From Thinopyrum elongatum (taxonomy: Eukaryota > Streptophyta > Magnoliopsida > Poales > Poaceae), in assembly GCA_011799875.1 (NCBI GenBank), contig CM022303.1, positions 550,329,368 to 550,393,367 on the forward strand: a DNA stretch of 64,000 nt, in the 5' to 3' direction. Shown piece by piece: positions 33,537 through 44,842 of the stretch. Each line of letters begins with the position of its first letter. Position 1 is the stretch's first letter. Under the pieces are notes generated by a model, which was given only the letters and a program-made list of their open reading frames with translations, was not told where the DNA came from and ran no database searches. A program made the position numbers and the translations under genes.

Positions 33537-33828
33537 TGAACTACGGTGACCATCACGTTTCTACCACTGCCAAACGCGATTCCCACGACGTCACTCCAAC
33601 CGACGGCACCACGTCCCCCGACATGCGCCTCACCCCTCTTGGCCCCACCGCTCCTCTGTCTTTGTGTGCATGACATGCGGGCCAGCTGAACTACGGCGAC
33701 CATCAAGTTTCTACCACAGCCACACGCGATTCCCACGACGCCGCTCGAACCCATGACACCACACGTCCCCCGACCTACGCCTCACCCCTCTCGGTCCCAC
33801 CGCCCCTCTGCTTTTATGAGAATGACAT
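33537..33828. repeat. Two-copy imperfect tandem repeat, about 149 bp
   Basis: Unit 1 (about 33537-33678) and unit 2 (about 33686-33828) both run GAACTACGGYGACCATCA, CGCGATTCCCACGACG, CGTCCCCCGAC, CCTCACCCCTC and ATGACA, with about 15% differences by eye. It lies directly left of a CACTA terminus. Confidence 0.8.
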
Positions 33829-34119
33829 CTGGGCACTACAAAAAAAAATACACTTCCGTGATGATACGTGTTTGTCATAGTAGGTCATGTTTTCTGTCAT
33901 GCATGTACATCCATGATGATTTTATGATAGAATCAAGATAGTCATACCTGTGCTGTCGTAGAAGTGTTCCATGACAATACCAAAATTATCATCACGGAAG
34001 TGTCCACTTCCATGACGATAAATGGCGTGTCATGGAAGTGTTTTTGTCAAGGGTAACCGACACGTGGCATCCACCGTAACGGGTCGCCGTTAAGCTATCG
34101 GGTTCCGGTTTGGATCCGA

Positions 34120-35130
34120 TAACCCGTTAACAGCCCCGACCAATGGGGATTTTCCACGTGTAAAATTCTCATTCGCCGGATGATCCACGTGTCAGCTCAT
34201 CGTTGGGATAGATGTGATCCCTACAATGGACGGAAGACGCCTATGATATGTCGACACATGGCATAGCCCAACAGTGGCCCATTTAAGGTAAAAAGGCCGG
34301 CCCAGCTAAAGGCCCACCATATTTTTTCAGACACTAGTGGGCTGGCCCGTTAACAGCCTGCCATGTTTTGGGTCAAATTAAGGCCCATATCAGATCAGGC
34401 CCGTTCACAGCCTATCATGTTTTGGGCTAAATTACGGCCCATATCAAATCAGGCCCGTTAACAGGCCACTGTTCTTTTGGGCCCATTCTAAGCCGGGTTT
34501 GTATTTCAGCCTGTTAAATGCTCGTTTACCAGTTCGGCCCGATAATAGTTTCGGCCTGTTAGCGGCCCGTGGTGCATCTGGGCCGTTGTCTGCCCGGTTT
34601 CACTTTAGGCCATTTAATGGCCCATGCAGAAACTAGGCTATTTCTTGTCCGAAGTAACTTTAGACCTCTTAACGGCCCGTAGTCTTCGTGGATAAATTTC
34701 AGCCCAACTGGCCTATCGGCCTGTTAATGGCCCGTGTAACAGTTGGGCCTAATTATAGCCCGCGTTGAATCCGGCTTGCTTACAGCCCATCTGTTAATGG
34801 CCCATGACACTGTTGGGCCTAGAGCCCACGTTGATACTGGCCTGCTTAAAGCCCATAATTTTATTGGGCCAAACAGGGCCTGAGATTTATTTTGGCCTGT
34901 TAACGGCTTGTTCTATTTGGGCCAAACATGGGCCTAAGGCAGTTTCGGTCTGTATTGGCCCGTGAATTTTTTGGCTCAACGCTAGCCCAATCTAGTTTTT
35001 AGCCTGTTAAAAGCCCATGGTATTCTCTGGCCCAGCTGGCCAGAACTTTACTCGGCCTGTTTAAGGCGGAAAACTACTATATGTTTAGACCTGCTAATAG
35101 CCCAAGATGATTATAGGCCCACGTTTTGGC
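34120..35130. repeat. Degenerate GGCCCGTTAAC / GGCCCAT repeat array
   Basis: About 1 kb in which GGCCCGTTAACRG, GGCCCAT and TTTGGGC boxes recur every 30-45 bp on both strands. This is typical CACTA subterminal structure. 35131-35403 has no gene visible. Confidence 0.65.
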
Positions 35131-35403
35131 CCATATATAGCGAGTTCCGTTGGCCAAGATGATTAAGACCGACAACATTGAGATCCATTAAAGCTTCCGG
35201 CCTAAATTACAACATACCAACCAAGAATAAACCTAGACTATACAATAAAGAAATTACGGCATATTATATCCACTGGGCATCAAAGTTCGCCACCGGTGAT
35301 AATAAAGCGCAACGTGACCGTGGATTACATAAACTGGGCATCAAAGGTTGCCACCAGTGCATATAAACGCATCGACAAAAGAATATACAAAACAGAGAGC
35401 ACT

Positions 35404-37381
35404 TCAGAAGGCATTAGGCCCGCCCTGGTGGTGCACCAAAAGCAGCAGAACAAGCTGATGAGACCTCAGTTGTGTCAACGATAGATGCTCTAACCGTAGC
35501 TGCGTAGCAAGAAAGCACGCATGGGTATCCTCTGCGGCCTTCTTTACATCATTGACATCAAGTTGGAGCTGAGCTGAAGCAAGCCTTTCCACTTTAAGTT
35601 GAGACTAAAGAAGTCAAACTGATTGAGGCAGCAACTGCACAGAGGTTGTCTCACAGCTGCTGGTGAGTAGCTTCAACTCATTGTCTTCATCAAGACATGA
35701 CCTTGGGGTCATCTCGCTCTCTTCAAGATGGTTTGGCTCACTATCTTCCCTAAAGTTCTGCCTGGCATAAGAGATATGACTCTGAAAGCGAAACAAGGAG
35801 ACACGTAACAGGTTTCATAATTATATAAGCAAACAAATGGATCTGTTCTGCATAAGGAACATGTTTTTACAGCTACAATTTAAAACTGGTAGTTGTTGCA
35901 AACATCCAATCAGATGTAAACACCAAAGTAAACAACAGTGGGGGAAATGATGCCTATCCAAATCTATACTAGAACAAAGTTTGAAGGCTTGAGAAGGATG
36001 AACTTACATTACATGTTAACACGGGATGGACAAAGCCCTTTCCATGTCGATGGAAGGATAATTCAATAAATTCCCGAAAGAAACTTCTTTATAAGCGTTG
36101 CCTTTATTCTACATTTTGTAAAGAGTAAATATAGATCAAATAATATTGGAAGAAATAGAGGATAATGAAGCTCAGGTGCAGAGTGATGATACATAATCAA
36201 ATAGCAATTAATTAATTACTGCGTTACAAGGTAAAAGGTACTGACAAGAGGAATGCAGACATCAACATGTGCAGTGGCATTGGCTTTATTCAACATTTTG
36301 GTAAGAGTAAATGTAGATATGATAATTTGGATAAAGTGGAGGGCAGGGCAGATAAGATGCAGAGTAATGCTAGACAATCAACTATCTCGCAATGCAAGTA
36401 CAGTAATACTACCACCGTCCGTTTTTACTTGTCGCTCAAATGGATGTATCTAGTACTATTAAGTTCTAAATACATCCAATTGAGCAACAATTAATTCGAT
36501 ACAGAGGGAGTACATGACAACAAGTACTTACATGAGCAACCCAAAACTTCATAACCATTTTGTTAATTCTACATTTATCTAAGAGTAAATATAGATCTTA
36601 TAATTTCGAGCAAAGGGAGGATAAAGAAGCGAACATTTACAGTGATGCTACATAATCAAACATCAATAAGTGTAAGTATGCTGACAAAGGGCAAGAGGTA
36701 CTAACAAGAGCAATGCAGTGCCCAGTATTGTTGTGAGATCCTATGATCCTTTGAGAAAGGGGATTCATCTGAAAATAGTTTTCATATAAGAGAGAAGGTA
36801 AGGCACATGCAGAAATTTAGGAGTTCAAATTTTGAATTGATATCATAGACAGTACCTGACGCCGGGCTCTCTGCAGTTCTAATAGGTGTTTGGCCAGTGG
36901 AGTAGGGGTAAAGTGTGGTACAGTTGGGCCTGTGTTTTCTGTGGCTACTGATCTATCTGATTTAACAGGTATCACTACCTTTTCCAAATACCTAGTTTGT
37001 ACTCCTTGAGGATCTGCACTCACCCTCTTCCTTTTGGACATCTATTACAAAAGAACAACATTTGACTGGAAAAACATAGTATGATGACACATGGAATAGG
37101 TACAGAAAATGGATAGGTATGGCATATACTCATATATGATGATTAAACTAAGCAGATGATGGTGTAACAAAGTAGAAGTAATGCAAGAGGTCATATGCAA
37201 AATATGTGCGACCAATACAACCTTGCCAAGTTAGAGCAAGCACCTTGATGGGTGAATAAGATAGGCCATACTCCACCATGCCAAGTTTGTTAGCCAGTGG
37301 ATTGTTCCGCAATATTCCTCTCGTGCGCCCATTCTCATATTCATTTTGATCATGTTCCATACCTGACATGCATGAAAACAT
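35404..37381 (-). pseudogene. Multi-exon gene of unknown function inside CACTA copy 3
   Basis: Read leftward. An upstream exon starts near 37381 (GMEHDQNEYENGRTRGILRN). The second exon begins after acceptor TTGTAATAG at ATG 37041 (MSKRKRVSADPQGVQTRYLE, later FTPTPLAKHLLELQRARRQ) and ends at donor GTCAG|GTACTG near 36857. The third exon begins after CGCTTTCAG near 35779 and joins in frame (SHISYARQNFREDSEPNHLE). It then meets TGA and TAG stops around 35611 and continues in frame with VERLASAQLQLDVNDVKKAA to 35404. Lys/Arg-rich and Leu-heptad stretches suggest a nuclear or coiled-coil protein, but no family is recognised. It could be the element's accessory (second) ORF rather than a captured host gene. 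The stops indicate decay. Confidence 0.5.
36409..36510. mobile_element. Stowaway-like MITE (102 bp) in an intron
   Basis: Flanked by TA (36407-36408 and 36511-36512). The two halves are inverted copies: CGTCCGTTTTTACTTGTCGC and GGATGTATCTAG pair with the right half ending ACAGAGGGAG. The fold-back structure, TA target and CTCCCTCCGT-like terminus are Stowaway traits. Confidence 0.75.
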
Positions 37382-38743
37382 GAAAACAAGTGAGATTATC
37401 TTTGTAATGCAGAAGTGATTCTAATCCAATACTGCCTCCCTGTAAACCCCTTTGTGCTATCTCTGCAATTCTTCTGAGACATGCCATGCATGCTGTAATT
37501 TGGTGTGTGCATTAATATAATGTGGCCTACTACTCAAAATATGAGAGCTCCAGAAGTGATGATACTTCGCAGATGACAGCTTCAACATATAGTAAAGAAG
37601 AACAAGTCGACCTGACCTGACAGATTCAAAATATACTAAGGGAGAACAACTCGACCTGACCAGTCGACCGCAAATGTCTCTGCTACTCTTCCCAACAAGG
37701 AACATACTTATTAAAGAAGAGAAGAGGATCATGTTAAAGAAGAGCAGAAGAGCAAGCAGATTGAAGATATTACAAGTCTTTCTATACAATGTATGTTGGC
37801 CGCCCATGATGAACCAGAGCGCACAGACAAATACTATTCCTTTCGGTCTCTCCATATCTGGCTCACATGCATTTCGAAACTAAAGTATGAACATTTAGCT
37901 GACCAATTAAACATGTCTCAGTTTTACTAATATCAGCATAATATCAAATTCAAATTTGTACAACTAAGCTTGTTTAGCTTGATGGGTGGAGCAGTGCTAT
38001 TACGACACGAACCACGTAGGCTGATCATGGTCATCATAAAATGGGGAACCGTAAGCATGATGAGTATAGTGGTGACCATGGCAGTGGGATGGCAGATGTG
38101 AAGCTACAAACCACGCAAAGGGTAGTTAGCAACCGATGTTTGCTTTGAAATAACAACTAAGATTTGGTATGGACAAGAAAGTACAGTCAACAAGTGAGAA
38201 AGAAATGCAATTCTGCTGCCTCTCTATATGTCGCGACATGCATTTGGAAACTCAAGTGGGACCTTTAGCTAACCAATTAAATGTGTCTGTTAACTAATAT
38301 CAATATCATATCACAATCATATTTGAACAACTAAACTTTGGAATTATGAGTGCTGTGTTGTTTAGCTTGAAGGGTGGAGTACTACTAGTACGACAGAATG
38401 CACCTACGCAGATCATAGTAGTGTAGATAAAAGGGGAAAACCCTAAGCATCAAGAGTAAAATCAGGAAAGTGGAACTAGCTGGACCATATGGGCTTGTAT
38501 TGCCGGTACGACAAGAAAGGGTTCGGAAAGGCTTTGGCCCCAAAAGGGGTAGCTCTATTCAACTTAAGGCACAATACTGTTACTATCAGTCTAGACTATC
38601 AAAGATGACATAGCTCCCAGCATTTCCCGGATATTATGGCAGACCATCTAGAATCGTTGAAAGCATCCATCTGAAGCGACCCAATAGACCTGTCGACTGC
38701 AAATGTCCCTGCTCCACTTCCCGACAAGGAACATACTGTACTA

Positions 38744-39003
38744 CTCCCTCCGTTCTTAAATATAAATCTCTTAGAGATTCGAATGCGGACTACATACGGA
38801 GCAAAATGAGTGACTGTACACTCTAAAATATGTCTGCATACATCTGTACGTAGTTCTTATTGGGATATCTAAAAAGACTTATGTTTTACCAAAAAAGGCT
38901 TTTGCGCCGCTTTATAAATAAAGCAACGATGAAAAACACCCGGTACAAACGCACGCCACCACATCACACGCATGCACCCAAGGCAGTTTAGGAACGGAGG
39001 AAG
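38744..39003. mobile_element. Stowaway-like MITE carrying an internal insertion
   Basis: The terminus CTCCCTCCGTTCTTAAATAT at 38744 pairs with GGAACGGAGGAAG ending at 39003, with TA on both sides (38742-38743 and 39004-39005). The interior matches the standard sequence until about 38885. There a segment of roughly 100 bp (ACCAAAAAAGGCTTTTGCGC to CACCCAAGGCAG) interrupts it before the terminal repeat. Confidence 0.8.
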
Positions 39004-39113
39004 TAATATACTTATTAAGAAGAACAGAAGAGGAACATGATAACAAAGAGCAAGCAGATTACTTTTTTCTCTACTCTTATACACTTATATATTTTATATA
39101 TATATATATTATA

Positions 39114-39595
39114 TCTATACTACTCTTATAAAAAGCAGAGTTGGTGATGATGGTGTGCCTGCCATCCTGCAATATAGGCCATCCGATTTATATCTGACGG
39201 ATAGGAAGGAAACTATTGCAATTTTGCAAAAAGATACCCACACCCTTCTCCACATTTGCAAATAAGGCCTTCCCTCGTTCATCCTTTTCTCTCACAAGAT
39301 AAACTACTCATACAAATCCATCTTCATGTTACGTGCAACGCACGGGCATCTTGCTAGTACTCTTATAAAAAACAGAGTTGGTGATGATGGTGTTCCTGCC
39401 ATCCTGCAATATAGGCCGTTCGATTTATATCTGATGGATAGGAAGGGAACTATGGCAATTTTGCAAAAAGATACTCACACCCCTCTCCACATTTGCAAAT
39501 AAGGCCTTCCCTCGTTCATCCTTTTCTCCCACAAGATAAACTACTCACACAAATGCGTCTTGATGTTTCGTGCAACGCACGGGCATCTTGCTAGT
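39114..39595 (+). mobile_element. Dimeric Helitron-like element, 237-bp period
   Basis: Starts TCTATACTACTC after an A at 39113 and ends CTAGT at 39595 before a T, as Helitrons do. Each unit ends with the hairpin CGTGCAACGCACG followed by GGGCATCTTGCTAGT (unit ends 39358 and 39595). The second unit lacks the first 8 bp and is offset by 237 bp. It is non-autonomous, with no coding sequence. Confidence 0.7.
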
Positions 39596-40479
39596 TAGAT
39601 AATAGAATGTGTGTTGCCCACCCATGATCAACCAGAGCGCACAGAGAAATGCAAATCCCTGTTGTCTCTCTATATGTGGCGCACATGCATTTCAAAACGA
39701 ATATAGGAACATTAGCTGACAAATTAAATGTTCTCTATTTTAGTAATATGAACATCATATCAGATTCGTATTTCAACAACTAAGCTTTGGAATTATGAGT
39801 AGCATGTTGTTTCGCTTGATGGGTTGAGGTCTTGAGGAGCAGTGCTAGCACGACACGAAGCACCTACGATGATGGTAGTGAATATAAAGGGGGGAAACCA
39901 TAAGCTTTACGAGTATAGTGACCGTGCCATGGCTGATCTGAAGGTGCAAACCGGACAAAGGCCACTTCGCAACCAATGTTTGCTTTCAACTAGCCACTAC
40001 AATTTGGTATGGACAAGAAAAGTACAGTAAACAAGTTACGATCTATTTTCCGGGTGAGATCAATAACTTAAGCAGATATGAAAGAGTACCACCTCTCTTG
40101 CGACGTCGTGTAGACCCCTGTTGATACGTTGAGGGTGCTGCGGGTGCGATGGCTGTCAGCAGTGCGGAAGAAGACTTTAGACGGCAGACGGCCGGGTCGG
40201 GGGATAAGTCTTGTTGCCGTGGACGAGGCGATTGTAGGAGCAGCAACGACAAGGTGGACGACGGCACCGATGAAGCAAGAGGATGCAATGAAAGGATCCT
40301 GGTCCGGCGCCGTGGATGAGAGACGTCCATCTCTTGCAGTGGACGATGGGGTAGGGGTAGCGGCTCCGGTAAGGTGGAGGATGGGGTGGCGGATGGAGGA
40401 GGCTGGCCGGAGTGGGGAGGTTGTTGTGGCGCCGACGGTGTATGAATGGGGAAATGGAGGGGGAAGGGGGATCTCAAAC

Positions 40480-40668
40480 TGTGGCACCCCGGCTCAGGGT
40501 AAACCGGAACGCCCCGTATTCTAGCCCAGGGACAAGTCCTCTGGAATACGACACTGTTGGCATAGAACAAATCAGCTCTTTATTACAATGGATATGGTTA
40601 CAAAGGGTACATGGATTACATCGGCACGGCGACACTACGCCTGCCCGGGGTAGCTTTATGCTAACAGC
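40480..40668 (-). repeat. Terminal 189 bp of the minus-strand LARD 3' LTR, separated from the rest
   Basis: Starts TGTGGCACCCCGGCTCAG, the reverse complement of the family's LTR end, directly after CACTA sequence (candidate target duplication CAAAC at 40475-40479). It stops at CTAACAGC, exactly where the remainder of this LTR resumes at 54885. The last five bases ACAGC (40664-40668) are the target duplication of the plus-strand element that split it. Confidence 0.85.
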
Positions 40669-43600
40669 TGTAACACCCTGGATTTTGCCCATTTTCTTTT
40701 TCTTTTGATTTTGGTCCGGATTCGCTTTTTGTGGCTTAGTAGTCTTGCAACCTGGAGGGATCACCCTTGATTTTTCTTCCCAAGTGGCTTGCCAACCTCA
40801 AAACCATCCCAAGACCATGTCATTTCCATCTTGGACCAACCCCAATATTCTTTTTCTTGGAAAATTCCTTTTTCTATTAAAGGAATAACCCTGTTTGCCC
40901 TGAGTTGTGAAGCAACCCACATTTCCATCATTCCCAAAATTCCCAAATAATTCTCATAAATTTTTTGGGACATATCTTCTTCATATATGCCAAAATATTC
41001 CTTGCCATGTTCAAAAATATTTCACAAATATTCCTTTTCTGATTCTGCCCTAGCTGGCAGTTTGAGAAGCAAGTACCATTTATATATGCTTGCTTGCTCT
41101 CAAACTTTTTGTGCACTCTTTCCTATCCATATAATTGCCACATGCCAAAATTCAACTTTATTTGGATATTAAATCTCCCTTAGCTAATTTCCAAAGTTTC
41201 TGGGCAACTGGAATCTTTGAGAAGCAAGTGCTAGCTAGGTGTATCCAAATAAGTTGAAATTTTGCAAGCATCTTCATTTGCTCAAATCATGACTCTCCTC
41301 CAAGTTTCAACCCTATCCAATTATCTATGTGAGCACAGCATCAAAACTTGGTTTCTAGTCAGATTTTCACAATGTGAAGCAACTATATTTTATATTGCTC
41401 CATAATGGCTGAAAATTTACCAGAGCATTCTTCTACCCATATAACCAATATACACAAAATTTGGGATCATTTTATCTTCCCAATAATTCCCTAGAATTTC
41501 TCTAAGTTTCTGGTCAAAGAGGATAGCTGTGAAGAAAGTACCATTTTGGCTTGTCCAAATGGCATGAAATTTTTATGGCACTCTCATATGACCAAATAAT
41601 CATCTTTTGCCCAATTTCAGCCCAATGGGCTACTCCATGTGAGTGGCACATCAAGATTCAGTTTCTGGACCAGATTGGGCAGTTGCAAAGAAACTATATT
41701 AAATATTGGCCCATTTGTCTCCAAATTTCACAGGACTGTAGTCCTTCCTACCCTAAACCTCTGTGACAACCTGGTTAGCTCCTATCCCCCTCATTCTGAC
41801 CACAGCTTCATGCCCAAGTTTGCTACAGCAAACTTCAGGTGAACACTCCCATCTAACCACAGTTCCTATCATCGATCCATCACTTCCCTGAGACTGTTCC
41901 TTGGAGGGACTACACACTAGACATGATTTGGCCGGTCAGGGTGCGCTGCATGTGCCAGTGCACACGGTGACCTCGCATTGGCATGCCAATACTTGCGCTC
42001 TGTGCATTGGGGCCCTCGGTCTCGTCCGTTTCCTCGCTCCCTCGACATCTAGCCATGTCCAGCAGCTTCCCCTAGTCGTCGCCTTCGCTCTGGAAGCCTC
42101 TTCCCCTCCTCTTTCTTCCTCCTTACGCCACGACGATCGCCATCACTATTCGGCCCGTGACGCCATCGTCGTTTTCCTTCGTTCTCATCCACTTCGAGCT
42201 CTCCCGAAGCTCCTACGAGCTCCTCCACTGTCCCAGAGCACTTGCCGACATCTCCCCCTCCTGCCGCAAGTCACCGGAGCACCAATGCGAGGATGAGCTC
42301 GCCACGGTGGCTGTCGTCATCGCCTCACCCGTCCCGGCTATAAATAGCCAAGGCCGAGCCTCCCTGAGCATCCCAGAGCTCGCCAAACCCCTCCCCTCTC
42401 TCCCAGAGTCCTCCCCGACCCCTCAGTATCTCGCCGGAGCCCCTCATCGCCTCCCTCTGCCACCATGGCCGCCGCCACCCCATGCTCAAATTAGCGGCGC
42501 CTGAGCTCTCCCTCTCCGCCCTACCACCACCCGCGACCTCTCCCTCCACCCCAGAGCCTACCCCGTCACCCATTCCTTCCTCTGGAGCCACGAGCCGAGC
42601 TCCCCATCTTCGCCATCGCCGCCGTCCGCCGCGGCCAGCGCCACGCTCGCTTCGGTGCTCCTCGGCGTCCGTGGCGTACATGGACTAGACCGGATCGGTC
42701 TCCTGAGCACGCTGGTGGGAGGAGCATCTCGAATGGTGGCCCACAACGCCGGCGGTCGCCGTCGGGAGCCACTCCTCTCCTCGGTCGGGCGCGCACAGAA
42801 GCATGACGAAGACCCTGCGAGCGGGTCCCCCTGGCAGTGGCTCCTTCCCTCCCCTCCGTTTTTTTTAAAATGGAGGGAGCGGTGCAGTGCGTTCGGCCCA
42901 GCAACAGCAGCAGCTGTGCAGCTAGCGGGCGCCCCAGGCCTCGGCCACTTTCGGCCTTGGCCGGCCCAATGCAGCAGCAGCGGCAGCCGCGGCAGCTTTC
43001 GGCCCGAGCCAGCCCACAAGCACAGTGCGTTTTATTGTTTTTCCAGAAAAACCAGCCAGGGACCCGATGGTAAATATTATATTTACAGAAAGGTCCTTCT
43101 GCAGTCAAACTATCACACCTTTTTCTCCGTAACTCCGATCGAGGTGATTCCAAAGCCCACTTCTTCATCTCGTCGAGCTCTATCCATTTGTATCATTTTC
43201 ACTATGTGGTCCCATTGTGAAAATGACCATTTTGCCCTTGCTCGTAAACAGCCCCTCCGGGAGAGAACTGTTTCCGGCAACTCCTTCCGCGACCTCTCCG
43301 CACTTCTCCCCGATGGTTCCTTCATCCCCAGGCAAGCCACAACTCTCATCTGCATCATCGCATTGCAATGTCATAGTTTAACTAATTACTTTAATAACAA
43401 GTATGAAGTATCTGTGAAACGAATTGGATTATGCAATGATCGAGTTAATTCTCGGATAGGTGACTACCATGTTGAGTACCGGATTATTAGTGACTAGTAG
43501 CTTACCCACTTGTTGATGCTATGATGTTGAGATCACTGTCTATGATTATTTTGGAGTTCATCCGGCAGTTCGTAGAGATGAATTAGTAGCAGTGGCTTAA

Positions 43601-44842
43601 GCATACTGGTTCTCGGAGGTCAGCTATGACGGAAATATTATTCGGAGATGTGATATTTAGTCGGTTGACCTTGAGTCACCTGTCCGGACTTATCTGTGCA
43701 ACCACATTTGCCGGTATGGGACGGCCTTGACTTGGTCTGATCGCATGCTCTTTCACCGGTACCGCCCGACAGGGAATGTTATGCGTGCGCGCTACCCTGG
43801 CCTGGTAGGCGGTGATAACCTTGTGAGCCCAGTTGAGTTATTTGGATCTAGGTCCCCGTTTGTGACAATTTAGTTTGGCCACGACGGTGGCGGGTGTCAC
43901 GAGGTGACACAGGGGCCACCCAGGGCTTGACTTTGGGGGAGGATGATTGCCGGTGGTATGATGGGAGAGTCACGGGCCAGGCAGGTTTCGTTGGAGCAAC
44001 ACTGGTCCACCCGAATGGGATCACGAGGTCAGTGCTCCATGGTGTGGGTAAAGTGCGCAAACTCTGCAGAGTGTAAAATCTATTCGAATAGCCGAGTCCA
44101 CGGTATTGGACAGTCCGACCATACCTCACTAGGTGGTCAACCATAATAGTGTTACTGATGGAAGAACTCGTCGTAAGATCAGAAGTACTCAGTGGATCAT
44201 GAGTATTCTGAGGGTTGTGAGACAAACCAGAAAAAAGTAAGTTTGTCAGACTTGTCATGCAGTTGGTATCAGGTACATGATATGATAGCCATGGGATGGA
44301 TATGAGTTGAGTGGTTGGATGACCACATGAATGGACTTGGCACAGGTTTGGATTGGATCCTGAGGTTATTCGGAGTATAGACTAAACTACTTGATATACT
44401 CTACCTTATTGCATCTACTTCAGTAGCTATCTTGCTATGATGTAGTCTTGCTTTAATGCTGATGTTTGCTGTGAGCTTGCGAGTACATTCAAAGTACTCA
44501 CCTGGCGTGTCATGCCAGTTTGCAAGTCATGCCATGATTGCTTGCTTGTCGAGGATCCCGAGTTTGCGACCTAGGATACGCGTTCTAGCCAGAGTCCCTG
44601 CGGAGTGGAGTCCATCACCGCCGTCGCTGTTTCACTGCCAAGAGAGTTACTCCGCTGTTAGCATAGAGCTACCCCGGGCAGGCGTAGTGTCGCCGTGCCG
44701 ATGTAATCCTTGTACCCTTTGTAACCATATCCATTGTAATAAAGAGCTGATTTGTTCTATGCCAACAGTGTCGTATTCCAGAGGACTTGTCCCTGGGCTG
44801 GAATATGGTGCGTTCCGGTTTACTCTGAGCCGGGGTGCCATA
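40669..44842 (+). repeat. 5' LTR of the plus-strand LARD (LTR 'B')
   Basis: 4174 bp. The start is TGTAACACCCTGG; the end reads GTGCCATA where other copies have GTGCCACA (C to T). TATA box at 42339-42346 and AATAAA at 44738-44743. It contains about 290 bp (about 41695-41985) that the later plus-strand copies lack. Confidence 0.85.

Larger units (their letters stand above)
37660..40040. repeat. Repeated segments inside CACTA copy 3
   Basis: A block with GTCGACYGCAAATGTC, CAAGGAACATACT, AGCAAGCAGATT, TTAGCTGACMAATTAAA and TGGTATGGACAAGAAA occurs at about 37660-38190 and again at 38690-40040. The second copy is expanded by a MITE and a Helitron-like dimer. A partial third copy is at 38215-38470. 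This is a segmental duplication within one intron or untranslated part of the element. Confidence 0.65.
33834..40479. mobile_element. CACTA DNA transposon (copy 3), right end lost
   Basis: Left terminus CACTACAAAAAAAAATAC at 33834, preceded by GGG as a possible 3-bp target duplication, then subterminal TGTCATGGAAGTG-type motifs. A different family from the two at 3.8-9 kb. It contains a multi-exon gene on the minus strand (35404-37381 and probably a first exon near 40,090-40,480) and repeated sections. It is cut at 40479 by a LARD-like LTR end; the right terminus and a transposase are not in the window. Confidence 0.6.

Noticed and set aside
33834..40479. Assignment of a right CACTA terminus near 38421 (TAGTAGTG)
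   Set aside because: No poly-T/GTAGTG signature and no target duplication; the match is chance.
40090..40570. 175- and 139-codon minus-strand frames (and their copies near 46.2-46.7 kb)
   Set aside because: Partly inside the inverted LTR end. The rest may be a first exon of the CACTA gene, but splice continuity to 37381 could not be shown.
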